Part shown: positions 22,901-31,701 of the stretch, piece by piece
Layout of the letters: every line of letters begins with the position of its first letter
Position numbering within the stretch: the stretch's first letter is position 1
From: Micromussa lordhowensis
Taxonomy: Eukaryota > Cnidaria > Anthozoa > Scleractinia > Lobophylliidae
Length of the DNA: 64,000 bases
Direction of reading: 5' to 3'
Assembly: GCA_964020085.1 (NCBI GenBank)
Contig: OZ026602.1
Location: 30,285,477-30,349,476 of the forward strand
The notes under the pieces: model-generated
Database searches by the model: none
What the model saw: the letters and a program-made list of their open reading frames with translations, nothing else
What the model was told of the DNA's origin: nothing
Made by a program: the position numbers and the translations under genes

Positions 22901-25900
22901 CCCAAGGTTCTGGCTATTTCATTCATAAGCTGCAAAAACTCGTTTTTTAGGATTTTACTATTGATTGATATAGGGGAGTGCCTCTGGGGTTTAAATATTT
23001 TACTCAGTATGTATCAGGCATGGTGTTACATTGTTTTGATGTTGTTTGCATGAGGAGATCATTCATAGCAGTGACTTTGCACTTAGTGAAAATTCTTGTG
23101 TGACCTAAATCTGTCATCTTTACCTTCCTACATGTATGTATGTCTACTTATTATATCTCTTATTAATGACCCTGATTTGTATTTCAGCTTGTTGTGCTTG
23201 AAATGAATCGGCTTGGAATGCTTGTTGATTTGTCTCATGTATCTTTTGGTACGATGACTGCTACTCTTAACACTGTTAAAGCCCCAGGTATGTTAGCAAT
23301 GACAGTTGTTGGTGTAGATAGTGTAATTATATGGGTTGCCTTTCTTTCAGGCACAATCAGGACCTATTGACCCTTTAATTTGTGATTGAATGTTAATGAG
23401 AACGAAGCAATTTATTATCACTGTAGGACATGCAGACATGGTTGCTTCAGTAACACTTTATGTCCTTGTTATCATTTTTAGTGATATTTAGCCACTCATC
23501 AGCCTATGATATTCACTGCAATCATGGTCGCAATGTTCCAGATTATATCCTTAAACGAATGGTATGTTGTGTTGTATTTTTAGAATTCCATGTGGTATTT
23601 ATCATAACAGAGCTCCTGCATGCCGAAGGTATGTGGGTGGAGCCCCATACCTTAGAAAATTTTGTAACCCATCAATCTGTATGTACGTCTATATGCCAAT
23701 ACCTTGTAAAATAAGAGAGTAGTACTAATACCATAGCTACATCTTTGATTTTGGGCATCCATGTTATGGTTAATTGACAGCTGTCAAAACAAGCTATCTA
23801 CTGACCAGTATCACATGACCATATCACGGGCCCAAGTTTAGAGCTCCTTTTTTAAGTTAACCGCTGACCAGGGACTGGTTTCTCAATTGGATCGCAGGCT
23901 CAAGCCCAGTTATTACTCTTAGGGAGAAGGACGGAGTATGTGTAAAGGAAAAAGTTTGGCGTAAATGATGAACTCCTGGCGTGTTGTTGACTTTTCTAGA
24001 ACTGACTAATTCCCTGCACAATCATCTTGTCAGCTTGTATAATTTTCACTAGAAAAATTGCAAAGCAATTGCATGCTTACAGTTGATCATTTTTTTGAGT
24101 TTCTGATCCAAGAAAAACAAATCCTCTTTTTTATGGTTAGTTATTGCAATTAGGAGCTCCGCTTTTTAGGCTTGGTTAAAACTATATATTATTTGTACAG
24201 GGTGTCTTGAAAACCAAGACCTCTAACTGCCCAAAGAACCCTTAGACCTCAAACACTTAAAAGAAAAGACCCCCCAAAATAAGATAAAAATAAAAATAGT
24301 TTTTCCTTTGTTGCCTCATAATTACAGTCATCTAGAACTTCACGGCCAAAAAAATTAGGCACCTTTGGGGCCTATGGGGGTTGCAAATACGCATTGTGTA
24401 TCCCCTGGCTATGGACTTGCTTATACACCCCCGAGAGCTGCATACCTTAGCACTTAACTTGAAAATGTGCTCCGTCTCAGGTTAAATAAATATGACTGTT
24501 TTGTTTATTGCAGCCTGAAAATGGAGGAGTTGTTATGGTAAACTTCTACAGTAAATATATCTATTGTAACAAGACCAACAGCAAAAATGCAACTTTATCC
24601 CATGTGGCAGGTTGGTAACAAACCATGCACTTCTGCTGGGTTGAATTTTAAGCCAACAGCTATCAGTTGCATTCATTCCCAAGGAACCTTGTTCAAATGC
24701 TGTTTGGTTAAACAAAACAAGTTTTGTCGCAAATATTTTGTTATATTTGAAACGCAGGCATGCAGAGTCTGTTTTTACTCCTGCAATATGGGGGAGTCAG
24801 ATAGCTTATCTCTGTTGCAATCTTTGGTTGTTAAAAGCCCTTCTACTACCCTTGGTGGGTTTCTAGGCTAGGGCAGGCTTCTCCTAGCCTATCCTCAGAG
24901 TGTCTTAACGATTTGCCAGTGCCCATTTGTGTTTTTGAAAAGAAAGTGGTACTGTGATAATACAACATCTTGTATGATTCAAGGGCATTCGAAGAAATGA
25001 AAACACAAGGACCAGGTCAAAGATTTAAAAACCCAGTACTGTCAATCTGTTCTACTGTCCAATGTTCTAGCGATTCACATGTCAAACCCTAGAACTGTTC
25101 TACTTTAATATCCTTTCTCAAGGTTCCTTGTTATAAACTGAGCTGTAGTACTGCAAAGACACTTAGACTGGTGCTTACATGTACCTCTTCATTCCATCCT
25201 GTCACTCACTTGACACTTCTTTCCATCGACTGGGAATGTCTGTGAATGTCAAATGTATAACCTGGAATGTATACTCCCTCCTCCACAGATACTCTTTGGG
25301 TTTGTCATGTAATCTTTCCTCACCTGGGGCTGTGGAGGCTACCAGAAATATTGGATTATTAAAGAGTATCTCTGATTACAAAGTACTTTCACGTGTCCAT
25401 GATTGTCTATGTGAAAGATCAGTTGGATTAACACAAATGTTAACAATGATTGTAGAAATAGTATTGTTTTATTGCAGATCACATTGATCACATTAAGAAA
25501 ATTGCCGGAATAGATTACGTTGGTCTTGGAAGTGATTATGACGGTGTTCCTACGTAAGACATCATAATAATATATTATTATACATTGTAGTTACCATCTG
25601 TCTTCTCATTGGCTAAAAGCCTACTGTTAATTCTGGGGAACAGCGCAACCTATACCCTGGGTACCAGAGGTTTTTCTCGCGTTGTATGAGCTTTGTTCGG
25701 CCGAAGGCCGAAGACACGAGCGGCGAAGCCGCGAGAAAAACCTCTGGCTCAGAGCGCTTTGATTTACTGTGCTGAATGGACCTTGACCTCGTCTCTAATC
25801 TGTCAATCAAACCGACGGTTTCATACGGTGATCACATGCACAAGCACGTGAATGAAATGAAAAAACAAAGGAAAATAAAATCAAAGTGCTTGAAAAAAAT

Positions 25901-28107
25901 TACCAAACCTGAAACAAATCTCGACCATAACATAAGCATTATCTTCCGCGTTTTGACAAACCGATGACATGGATTTTAACGTATTGCATGACCTAATTTT
26001 TGGCTCAGTGTTTACACTGTACGTGGATAACATTTTAGCTACGTATTCTTTCCGGACAACTGGTAAATGAACAATATCGACCTATCATTTTGGAATCACA
26101 TGAGCTTCATCAGCAACAATCCCAAAGAGTTTTTTTTTGGTCTGGAGCATCTTCCTCCACTTTTCATTCAGAATAAGCGCCTCGGGGTTTGCAAATATAA
26201 AAGAGTATCGACCAGCGAAAGCACCATCTTGGTCGGCATCTTCGCCAGATAAACAAGTGCACGAAATTCCTCGATGCTCCAGTTGCTTTATGTGGCATTC
26301 GATTAGGGCATTTAGTGGACAAATGACAATCACAATTGGATTTTTTGGGTAATAGCTGTAGCCCAAATTACGTAGTTCGACACAGAGTCCAGGAATTAAT
26401 TGAAATAACAATGATTTCCCGAATCCCGTTGGTAATACCGCCAACACATCGTGGCGGCGTATAAAATTTGCAATTCCATCCCTTTGCTCCGCACTTAAGT
26501 TTTCAACACCGTCGAACGTTTCGAGAACTTTTGCTATGGCTTGTTCCAGATCTTGGTCGCTTAAAATCTTTCAGCTCGCGAAAAAACACCGAGCTCAAAG
26601 TCCGCCATCTCCACACCAAGAAACAAAAACATTTCACGGGCTTCCTCTATTCTTAGAAGCCAATCACCGTGTCTTTTAGATTAGAAGACCCTTGGGAGGT
26701 CATTAGGAGCCAATCAGCTTTCTAGTCCAGATTCTGGACTAGATTGATTTAAACTGGCTTGTCATTGGCTCGGCGTTCTCAAAGAAATCGCGCTCTGCTC
26801 CAGAGGTTTTTCGCGCGGGTCACAATAGAGACATAACCGACACCGGAAACCGCGCAAGAAAAACCTCTGGTACCCAGGGTACGCAACCTACAGATTATTC
26901 ACTAATCTGTACCTACAGATTAGTGAATAATCTGTAGGTTGCGCGCGCAATGCATGATTTCCAAGGGTAATCATGTCAACTTCGCGCGATTCGTGTTGCT
27001 TGCCGTCAGTGAAGAAGCAGAAACATGACTTCCAAGTTTTTGCGTTCGTTCAATGTATAATAAAACAATTATTAGATTCGGTTTTTGTGATATCCAGAAT
27101 AATCAAGGTCTCGGTAAGGGTTATCAGCCTCAGCCTTCGGCTTCGGCTGATAACTTTGTGTTCCTCAGTGGCATATCTCATGTGATATTTGTAATTAACT
27201 CTGTAAGTTACTGTTTTTACAGCTCACAGAAAGACTTCTTCGTAAGGAATTGTGATTCTGTTATGATGATGACGATGATTGTTCTTCATCAATAGGATTT
27301 CTGAATAGTCTGGAATAGACAAAGGATTTGCTAAAGCATTAAAACGCATTTAATGGCTTTTATCCAGAATGTTATTCAGAGAGGATTTTGAATACATCAC
27401 AATATGTTCGCACACAACCTACTATGGATGGAATTAATGTTCTTTGTGATTATGAAACGAGAATCATTACAATCATTCTATTAAGATTGTTGATTTATAT
27501 TCGTGATCTTACATTTTAGTTTACCAGAAGGGCTGGAAGATGTCGCGACGTTTCCTGATCTAGTAGCTGAGCTCCTCAGAAGAAATTATACTGAGGATGA
27601 AGTGAAAAAAGTTGTTGGCGAAAATCTCATCAGAGTTTTTGAAAAAGCTGAGGAGGTCAGTGCTTAGTTATTTTTTTAATTTCTTCACAAGGAGAGAAAG
27701 CGTTAGTCTTCCTCGCGCCCGTTCTTAGGATCGTCACGCAACGCTTCTCCCCGGTGATGAACGGCTGCAAAGGAGACTTCTTAGAAAGCGTACGTCCATT
27801 CATTTTATGCTTTCGCTCGTTCGTTCGCCAGTTCGTTGACTCGTTCGTTCGTACGCTCACTCGTACAACGTCCTAGACCGTATGGATAAACAGTTATCTT
27901 ATTAGTAGCTTTCAGTGTATCGCTGGAGTTAAAGGTAAATTTTACTTTTTATTTTAGGTTGCTAAAGACATGCAGAGTAAACAAGCTCCATACGATGAGT
28001 ATCGCTTCTTCGAAAACGTCGATTGTCGTCCGAATTATGGCGGGGGACTGGGCAGTTTTGTCCCTAAATACAACAGGACGATTACAGCTGTACCTTTGGT
28101 GATCTGA
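16961..28107 (+). CDS. Membrane dipeptidase, secreted-type paralogue (complete)
   Basis: Ten exons: 16961-17118, 19517-19646, 20946-21229, 21681-21744, 23188-23287, 23482-23561, 24514-24610, 25478-25553, 27520-27655, 27958-28107. All have AG/GT borders and join to 1275 nt (424 residues), about the length of vertebrate DPEP1. A signal peptide is likely (hydrophobic residues about 8-22, then ASCVPASS). M19 zinc and active-site residues are all visible: His54 and Asp56 in HNDIPYQ, Glu158 in GLEGGH, His229 in DLSHVS, His250 in FSHSSAY, Asp324 in GSDYDG. N-glycosylation motifs include NLT, NKT and NAT. The tail has a CRPNYGG motif but no clear GPI-anchor signal. Splice sites and phases match the minus-strand neighbour exactly, so the two arose by duplication. 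A possible AATAAA lies at 28496. Expected role: extracellular dipeptide hydrolysis. Confidence 0.95.
17654..18037. repeat. MITE-like element with 25-bp terminal inverted repeats
   Basis: TTGCAGAAACGTGAGAGGAC at 17654 is repeated in inverted orientation ending near 18037 (GTCCTCTCACGTTTCTGCAA); the match extends to 25 bases without mismatch, and partial similarity continues inward. It has no coding content and lies in intron 1 of the plus-strand dipeptidase. Confidence 0.6.
18503..18760 (-). pseudogene. RecQ-like helicase fragment, N-terminal part
   Basis: The minus-strand frame contains [20 protein letters not shown] and a Walker A motif APTGAGKS, matching the start of a RecQ-type superfamily II helicase. 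It stops soon after the Walker A region, with no DEAH box or helicase C domain. It is unrelated in position to the dipeptidase exons around it and lies in that gene's intron 1. Many cnidarian genomes hold such RecQ-like pieces in repeats. I could not define element ends, although an inverted pair AAAGTCCTTCGTC / GACGAAGGACTTTT lies nearby at 18847-18926. Confidence 0.65.
19240..19452. mobile_element. 197-bp MITE with 8-bp target duplication
   Basis: GTTATAAA stands at 19240-19247 and again at 19445-19452. Between them the termini TAGCCTGCAGTGCAGGCG and CGCCTGCATTGCAGGCTA are inverted copies. Eight-base duplications with short inverted termini fit hAT-like elements. It is non-coding and lies in intron 1 of the plus-strand dipeptidase. 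Confidence 0.75.
19857..20045. repeat. Inverted repeat with about 44-bp arms
   Basis: CAAGATATCCATGGAGGTGG at 19857 onward, through AAAATTCTCAATAAA, is matched in inverted orientation by TTTATTGAGAATTTTTAC at 20002 through CATGGATATCTTG at 20045. The roughly 100-base spacer has no coding content. It is a foldback element in intron 2 of the plus-strand dipeptidase. Confidence 0.65.
20357..20550. repeat. Near-perfect palindrome with about 95-bp arms
   Basis: The left arm, starting AACAAATTGACGTCAG near 20359, and the right arm, ending CTGACGTCAATTTGTT near 20549, are inverted copies around a centre near 20455 (CGAGGCGATAGCCGAGTGG). The cores TGTCAAAGTAG and CTACTTTGACA and both ends pair. A second short element bounded by TTTTTACGATAAC and GTTATCGTAAAA (about 20546-20688) abuts it. 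Both lie in intron 2 of the plus-strand dipeptidase. Confidence 0.75.
22154..22803. repeat. Repeat bounded by CAGGCCC ends, with C/G-rich tracts
   Basis: The left edge CAGGCCCATAGCTAGGA (22155) and right edge TCCTTACGGGCCTG (about 22791-22803) are imperfect inverted copies. Inside are G/C runs, GGGGGCATGCCCCCCC near 22235 and GTGCGGGCGCACCC near 22760. No transposase frame is visible. It is probably a non-autonomous DNA transposon, superfamily not determined. Confidence 0.5.
25645..26890 (-). mobile_element. 1.23-kb element carrying a broken RecQ-like helicase, with 8-bp duplication
   Basis: The element 25653-26882 starts TACCCTGGGTACCAGAGG and ends with its inverted copy CCTCTGGTACCCAGGGTA plus one C. 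GCAACCTA is present on both sides (25645-25652, 26883-26890). Each end folds further: the CCAGAGGTTTTTCTCGCG end at 25664 has an inverted partner at about 25730-25748, and a similar pair lies at 26808-26870. The interior minus strand encodes a RecQ-like helicase start (listed separately). It lies in intron 8 of the plus-strand dipeptidase. Confidence 0.8.
26085..26608 (-). pseudogene. RecQ-like helicase fragment with frameshift and premature stop
   Basis: The frame shows a RecQ-type helicase N-terminal core: [28 protein letters not shown], Walker A LPTGFGKS, motif Ia-like [14 protein letters not shown], and Walker B/DEAH in [11 protein letters not shown]. It then hits a TGA where the family has Trp. 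A plausible start (ATG at about 26608, [14 protein letters not shown]) is out of frame with the helicase body; a one-base loss in the TTTT run before SDQD would explain it. The helicase C-terminal half is absent. A dead copy inside the 1.23-kb element. Confidence 0.75.
26883..26942. repeat. Perfect hairpin with 29-bp arms
   Basis: GCAACCTACAGATTATTCAC runs into a two-base loop and returns as its exact complement ending TCTGTAGGTTGC. Its outer eight bases are the target sequence duplicated by the helicase-bearing element, so that element inserted at the edge of this older palindrome. Confidence 0.8.
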
Positions 28108-29160
28108 TGGAAGGCACACGCATGCTCAACGCCGATAGAAAAGAAGGGCTAACTGTTGTATCTACTCCTGGCTGCTTGTTAACTTGCTTGATGGACCAGG
28201 ACGATATATTCGGACTGTTGGAGGTTCGCATTCCACGCTCATGCAATCTTTCCTCTCTACCGTTTGTCGGAGAGGGAAGAGATTGCGTGACGACACATTT
28301 GGAGAATGTCGGGACGGGAGGCTAACTGCGAGCGGTCAGTGTAACGTACGAAAGGTTATTAGAGATTTTTCTAGACTCCAGCTTGATTTATGACTTATTT
28401 GGATACATCAGGTCTCTAGTACCTGTGATTAGAAAATTTGTACTTATTTCTAGAGCTTTAAGTTTCTTTGACATATCGTTAATGAGGAAGAGACAAATAA
28501 AATGAGCGCCCATTATTTTCAACTTGTGCTTTTGTTCAAGTTTAGCCATTCTACCGCGGCATTTGGTTTCATTGCTCGTGAAGAAAAAGTAACTGGTGCA
28601 GTTGATTGAGGATGGCTACTTTGCTATGTAACTCATCCACTTCAGCACAATTTCAAACTGTTCAGTCTCATAATTTGACGTCAGTTTTCTGAGGACTGTT
28701 CTCCAAATTCTAAAATAGACTAAAGCCATAACCAAGTTATAACAGAAGACTCCAAGAGAAACACAAAAGCAGCTATGATACCTTAAGTAAATATGGAGAA
28801 CATTATATCAGGAACACAATTGAATTTGTAGGAAGTGTCTTTTTCAGCTACCTAAGTGTCCCGTAACTGAGCAGATTTCCATGCTAAATCTGCAATGTTT
28901 TATCTGCCCCTTTTGCATCGGTAAGAGTTGCATACAAAAAAATTGAATTTTAGACTGGGCCAAAAAATAGACCTTCGTTGAGTGCAATTTTGTGTTTGTA
29001 TGGTTTACATGCACAGTCCGTCGATTGTCTCTTCGAAATTTCCGCATCTAAGGATGCTGACGTAAGTTCTTAGCTGACGTTGGTGTCGTTATGAAGGAGG
29101 CTCGAGGTCAGTATGTATACCATATTTGGTATTTAGAAAATAACCCAAAGCAAATACGCA
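28108..29160. other. 3' flank of the dipeptidase; nothing further identified
   Basis: Contains the probable 3' UTR and AATAAA at 28496-28501. Beyond about 28520 I see neither exon nor clear repeat until a hairpin-rich block starts near 29165. Confidence 0.5.
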
Positions 29161-29164
29161 CGCT

Positions 29165-29387
29165 GATTGGTTTAAAACCGTGTTTCTATAACTCGGTAGA
29201 AACACAGAACTAGCACGAGCTGTTGACGTAATGATGGCGCGAACAAAGAGAATTTACATTTTGATGATCGAAGTAAACAAGTTGTTTTTCTTTTTCTTCG
29301 TCGCGGTATTTTCTAAAAGAAATAGAAAACATGTTCTCCGTGTTCCTATCGAGTTATAGAAACACTCGTGAAAGTTTGGGAGAACTC

Positions 29388-29418
<31 letters not shown>

Positions 29419-29578
29419 CGTGTTCCCACAGCATTTCTCGTTCTTCCAAACTTTCACTCGTGTTTCTATTTAACAATTAGATTATGAGCTCGAGATTTCT
29501 ATCGCGTGATAGTTGACGAGGGCGCAGCCCGAGTCAACTATCACGCGATAGAAATCTCGAGCGAATAATCTAATTGTT
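29165..29578. repeat. Hairpin-rich block beside the recombinase element
   Basis: Two structures. At 29165-29470 GTGTTTCTATAACTCG-type ends and an internal inverted pair surround CTGCGGCTCGTGTTC. At 29472-29578 a palindrome (ATTAGATTAT, GAGATTTCTATCGCGTGATA and their complements around GGGCGCAGCCC) ends in TAATCTAATTGTT. The flank of that palindrome recurs beside the second element copy at 45676. Confidence 0.65.
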
Positions 29579-31453
29579 TTAGTATAAATCTACTAGTCGT
29601 TCAAAATTTAAAAAACAAGACAGTTCATGTTTTTATTGACAATGATAAAAACAAGTCACACCACCCGAGGATAATTGACAAATATATCGCATTTTGTTGG
29701 TTTCTGTGTGCGCGCACCTTCACATTTCATTCAACTTTAAGATGAGCAAAGCCGGTGAGCCGAGTTTGATTACAAAATCAACGATCAAAAGATGCAAAAT
29801 GCCATTGGAAGCTAGGCTTCTAAATTAAGAAAACGTCAATGACAAGAAAATATCAAGTGAAAACGTTAAGCAAAGCCTTGAGAGACAGTTTAACGAAAGA
29901 AGTTGTTGTTGTTGTTGTTGTTCACGATGGAGACCGTGCAACCGTGGAAGGTAAATGACTGTGGAAGATGGTTGTTTGACTGCTGATAAACTTGTGATGT
30001 GACGGCAGTAGAAGAGCTGGATGGATAATTCTCGTTCTGCATTTGAATCTGAACATCGGAATGATTCTGCATAGCTGGCGGTTGGAGTGATGATTCTTCT
30101 CCCGATACGAATCTGCTCAATATGTTCGACATGTTTTCCTTCTGGGGGAAAGATGCTCTAGCGCTGTAGGATTCAATGGCATTGTCTGACTTGTGGCCCG
30201 TGACTGCCTTAATGTGTCTTGCCTCCACATTACGATCAGATAAAACCGTCACAGCTGTGGCTCTCACACAGTGATTTGTTAGATGTGGACTGATTCCAGC
30301 TGCCGTACTCATCGTTTTCATCATATAATTTGGCGAGTGTTGATTCTCCAACTGGTGAATTACAATACCAGACGCTTTCTTTCTCAGGGTTGAATTTTGC
30401 TGACAGTTCCCTTGGTCGTTGGAACAGGCAATCCAGTTTGGGATTAAGATGCTTGAGGAAATTTTCAATTGTTTTGACGGGGCAGCGGCTGGAATTTATT
30501 ACTTCAAACATCTTTCCATCGGATTCGTCTGTAGGATCGTTAAGCCCGCCTTGGAGGTTTTTGGTGGAAAGTAGAGCATCCCTTCGAAGCTCATAGTACC
30601 GTCTTCCTTGGGGAGTAGTTTGCAGAACCAGCATTTCTTTGGTGAGTTTTCTTTGATTTTCCCGCCCTCGTTTTCCAAAGTAAAGGGTTAAGTAAAACCA
30701 GGCCGTTCGCAGTAGTTGGGAGGGATCTTTTGTGTCGGAGTCGCCAAGTTGACCACTTCTGAACAACTCTTGCATTTGTTCGCTGGTTATTGGATGTTTA
30801 TGAACCACAGGGCCTACTTTGCCTTCTTTCATCATGTTTTTGCAAATAGCATTTAGCGTTTGGTTGGCTTTTGCAAATTCAGAATCTCCGATAATTGACC
30901 AGGGCTTGTTGTTAGGCGGCTGCTTCAAATACCGGTCAATAGCACCGCGTATCGCTCGCAACGAAGAAACTTTGAATTCACTTCCATTTTTTTGCCGCAC
31001 AGAGGCATAAAAAACCTGCAAGCATCTGTTAAGCTCTTCTTTTGACTGTTCTTGAATAGGGAGAGTGAATTTCTGTTGGCTTGCGAACCAATCTAAAATT
31101 TGTTTACAACAAATGTGTCAATTGAAATGCAACTTTTGAAAATTTAATTTTGTACTTTTAAATGTTTCAATGAGCAATAAATTCACTAAATCGTTTTTCG
31201 ACTCCTGTTCTTACCGTGAAAGATCTTCATTCCATATTTCGTTGCGACTTTTGTCTTTTCTGGAACAGCCTCGACAAGTAAACTGTCTAAATCTTCTTCA
31301 CGGACACTTCGAAAACGTGAAGAAGCGGCCGCCATTTTGTTAGCAAGGGCACACTGCTACGCTACTCACTATCTATCACAGAATAGAACGTGAGTAGCGT
31401 AGCCAATCAGAGAACAGCATTCGTGATAGAACGCTAGTAGATTTATACTAAAA
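29577..31453 (-). mobile_element. Inverted-repeat-bounded tyrosine recombinase element
   Basis: TTTTAGTATAAATCTACTAG at 29577-29596 and its exact reverse complement at 31434-31453 bound a 1.88-kb segment whose only gene is the recombinase at 29890-31335. Both ends, including the GAGCGAATAATCTAATTG flank on one side and the GCTACGCTACTCACTATCTA subterminal block on the other, recur at 43701-45674. I see no target duplication. Cryptons are usually described without terminal inverted repeats, so the class is uncertain. Confidence 0.7.
29890..31335 (-). pseudogene. Crypton-type tyrosine recombinase (DUF3504), one-base frameshift
   Basis: Exon 1 31335-31215 (ATG GCG GCC GCT..., MAAASSRFRSVREEDLDSLL) and exon 2 31092-29890 join in frame at a GTAAG/TAG intron. 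The product resembles the DUF3504 proteins of the KIAA1958 and ZMYM type, which descend from Crypton recombinases. Tyrosine recombinase residues are visible: Arg near 182-184 in FGKRGREN, H-x-x-R in NHCVRAT (about 314), His in TGHKS and the Tyr in ESYS (about 349). The frame breaks near 30332: one extra A in an AAA run shifts it, and removing that base gives about 440 residues. The C-terminus has a poly-Asn run. It could be a recent pseudogene or an assembly error at a homopolymer. Confidence 0.8.
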
Positions 31454-31701
31454 CTCGATAGAAACACGGGACATGTTTTCTATTTCTTAAGTAAATGAAA
31501 GGATAGATCATTCAGTTCATGTGTGTTCTATACTTTTTTCCTGCTTTGCTATCCATCTCGTCCCAGCTTAAGCTTCCTATCATTGAATTACTTCCTGTTC
31601 AAAATTATGAGTCTAGAACAAATCCTTGAAGTATTCGTATTTCAATCTGGAAACGTGTTTAGTCAGTTTGGAAATCATTCAAATGCGAGGAAATGAAAAT
31701 C

